Origin: Desulfobacteraceae bacterium
GTDB taxonomy: Bacteria; Desulfobacterota; Desulfobacteria; Desulfobacterales; JAABPS01
DNA: 6,552 nucleotides
Direction of reading: 5' to 3'
Assembly (NCBI GenBank): GCA_011391835.1
Contig: JAABPS010000160.1
Location: 1 to 6,552, forward strand
The translations under genes were made by a program, and so were the position numbers. The notes beneath the pieces were generated by a model. That model was given only the letters and a program-made list of their open reading frames with translations. It did not search any database and was not told the origin of the DNA. Each line of letters begins with the position of its first letter. Within the stretch, counting starts at the first letter, position 1. This document shows, piece after piece, positions 6,112 to 6,552 of this stretch.

Positions 6112-6348
6112 ATGAAATTTCCAGAATTAGATCGAATCACGATTGATCCCAGAGTGATGGGTGGCAAACCCTGTATACGTGGAATGCGGGTCACAGTAGG
6201 CACGATTACAGGTCTTTTAGCTTCAGGAGCCTCTTTTAAAGAAGTTCTCCAATTGTATCCATATTTAGAAGAAGAAGACATCAAAGCCGCTCTGTCTTAT
6301 GCAACTTGGCGGGCAGAAGAATATGATTTAACGTTACAGGTATTATGA
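6112..6348 (+). CDS. DUF433 family antitoxin
   Basis: A 78-residue protein of the DUF433 family, small helix-turn-helix-like proteins usually paired with a PIN-like toxin; the role here would be to neutralise the toxin and probably repress the operon. The family core is plain: ITIDPRVMGGKPCIRGMRV (residues 10-27, with the invariant-looking GGKP and RG), then the helical part GLLASGASFKEVLQLYPYLEEEDIKAALSYA. The length is normal. AAAAGAGA (6098-6105) is a modest ribosome binding site 6 bases from the ATG. The stop TGA overlaps the next gene's start in an ATGA junction, the usual sign of translational coupling, and supports a two-gene operon. The AT-rich upstream sequence and the nearby repeat fit an accessory origin. 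Confidence 0.9.
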   Translation: MKFPELDRITIDPRVMGGKPCIRGMRVTVGTITGLLASGASFKEVLQLYPYLEEEDIKAALSYATWRAEEYDLTLQVL

Positions 6349-6552
6349 AGATCGTTTTAGATATGAATCTTTCTCCTGCCTGGGTTCCATTTTTGCAAAC
6401 CGCTGGATATGTCGTTAAACATTGGAGTGAAATCGGGGCAATGACCGCTCCCGATTCGGAAATTATGGAGTGGGCACGAAGCAACGGTTATATAGTATTC
6501 ACACATGATTTAGATTTCAGTGCTCTTCTATTTGCCACAAATGCAATAGCCC
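6345..6552 (+). CDS. DUF5615 PIN-like toxin (C-terminus beyond the window)
   Basis: The first 69 residues of a probable ribonuclease toxin with a PIN-like (Mut7-C type) fold; the gene is open to the right edge. It starts with KIVLDMNLSPAWVPFLQTAG, where D6 and N8 correspond to the first acidic motif (usually LLDENLP). SEIGAMTAPDSEIMEWARSNG follows, with D37 and E39 in the second acidic patch. FTHDLDFSALL follows, with D55 and D57 in the third. The glutamate normally at position 7 is methionine here, a variant I have seen in relatives but cannot verify. The start codon lies inside the antitoxin stop (ATGA). It should act in the cytoplasm on RNA when freed from the antitoxin; the RNA target is not known from sequence. 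About half to two thirds of a typical family member is visible. Confidence 0.87.
   Translation, partial: MKIVLDMNLSPAWVPFLQTAGYVVKHWSEIGAMTAPDSEIMEWARSNGYIVFTHDLDFSALLFATNAIA

Overview
The window is bacterial, just under half GC by eye, and reads best as a stretch of a Gram-negative, deltaproteobacterial (Desulfobacterota-like) chromosome. This placement is an inference from the types of gene present: a membrane diadenylate cyclase of CdaA type next to an MltD-like periplasmic transglycosylase and a radical SAM family that I associate with anaerobes. No marker gene proves it.

Left part (1-5161), compact and housekeeping-like. A diadenylate cyclase gene (cdaA type) starts at 687 on the minus strand and runs off the left edge. 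Across a divergent intergenic stretch, three genes lie on the plus strand: an Elp3/MiaB-fold radical SAM protein (1031-1900), transketolase (2002-4041) and an exported lytic transglycosylase with a C-terminal LysM domain (4076-5161). Transketolase has a plausible sigma70 promoter of its own, overlapped by an inverted repeat. The transglycosylase starts only 34 bases after the transketolase stop and is probably co-transcribed with it. A small hairpin followed by five T residues sits directly after the transglycosylase stop.

Right part (5162-6552), loose and accessory-like. Gaps of more than 300 bases surround one small three-helix membrane protein of unknown role (5519-5782). The two gaps carry diverged copies of the same roughly 100-base sequence in direct orientation (about 5194-5303 and 5979-6076), so the small gene lies between repeats. 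The second copy contains a perfect 8-base inverted repeat and stands just ahead of a DUF433 antitoxin gene (6112-6348). That gene overlaps by four bases the start of a DUF5615 PIN-like toxin gene, which is cut by the right edge.

The left genes serve c-di-AMP signalling, central carbon metabolism and cell-wall turnover, with no obvious single pathway linking them. The right genes look like a small mobile or frequently rearranged island. I found no convincing new multi-gene system. The most unusual item is the repeat pair around the small membrane protein gene and ahead of the toxin-antitoxin genes.
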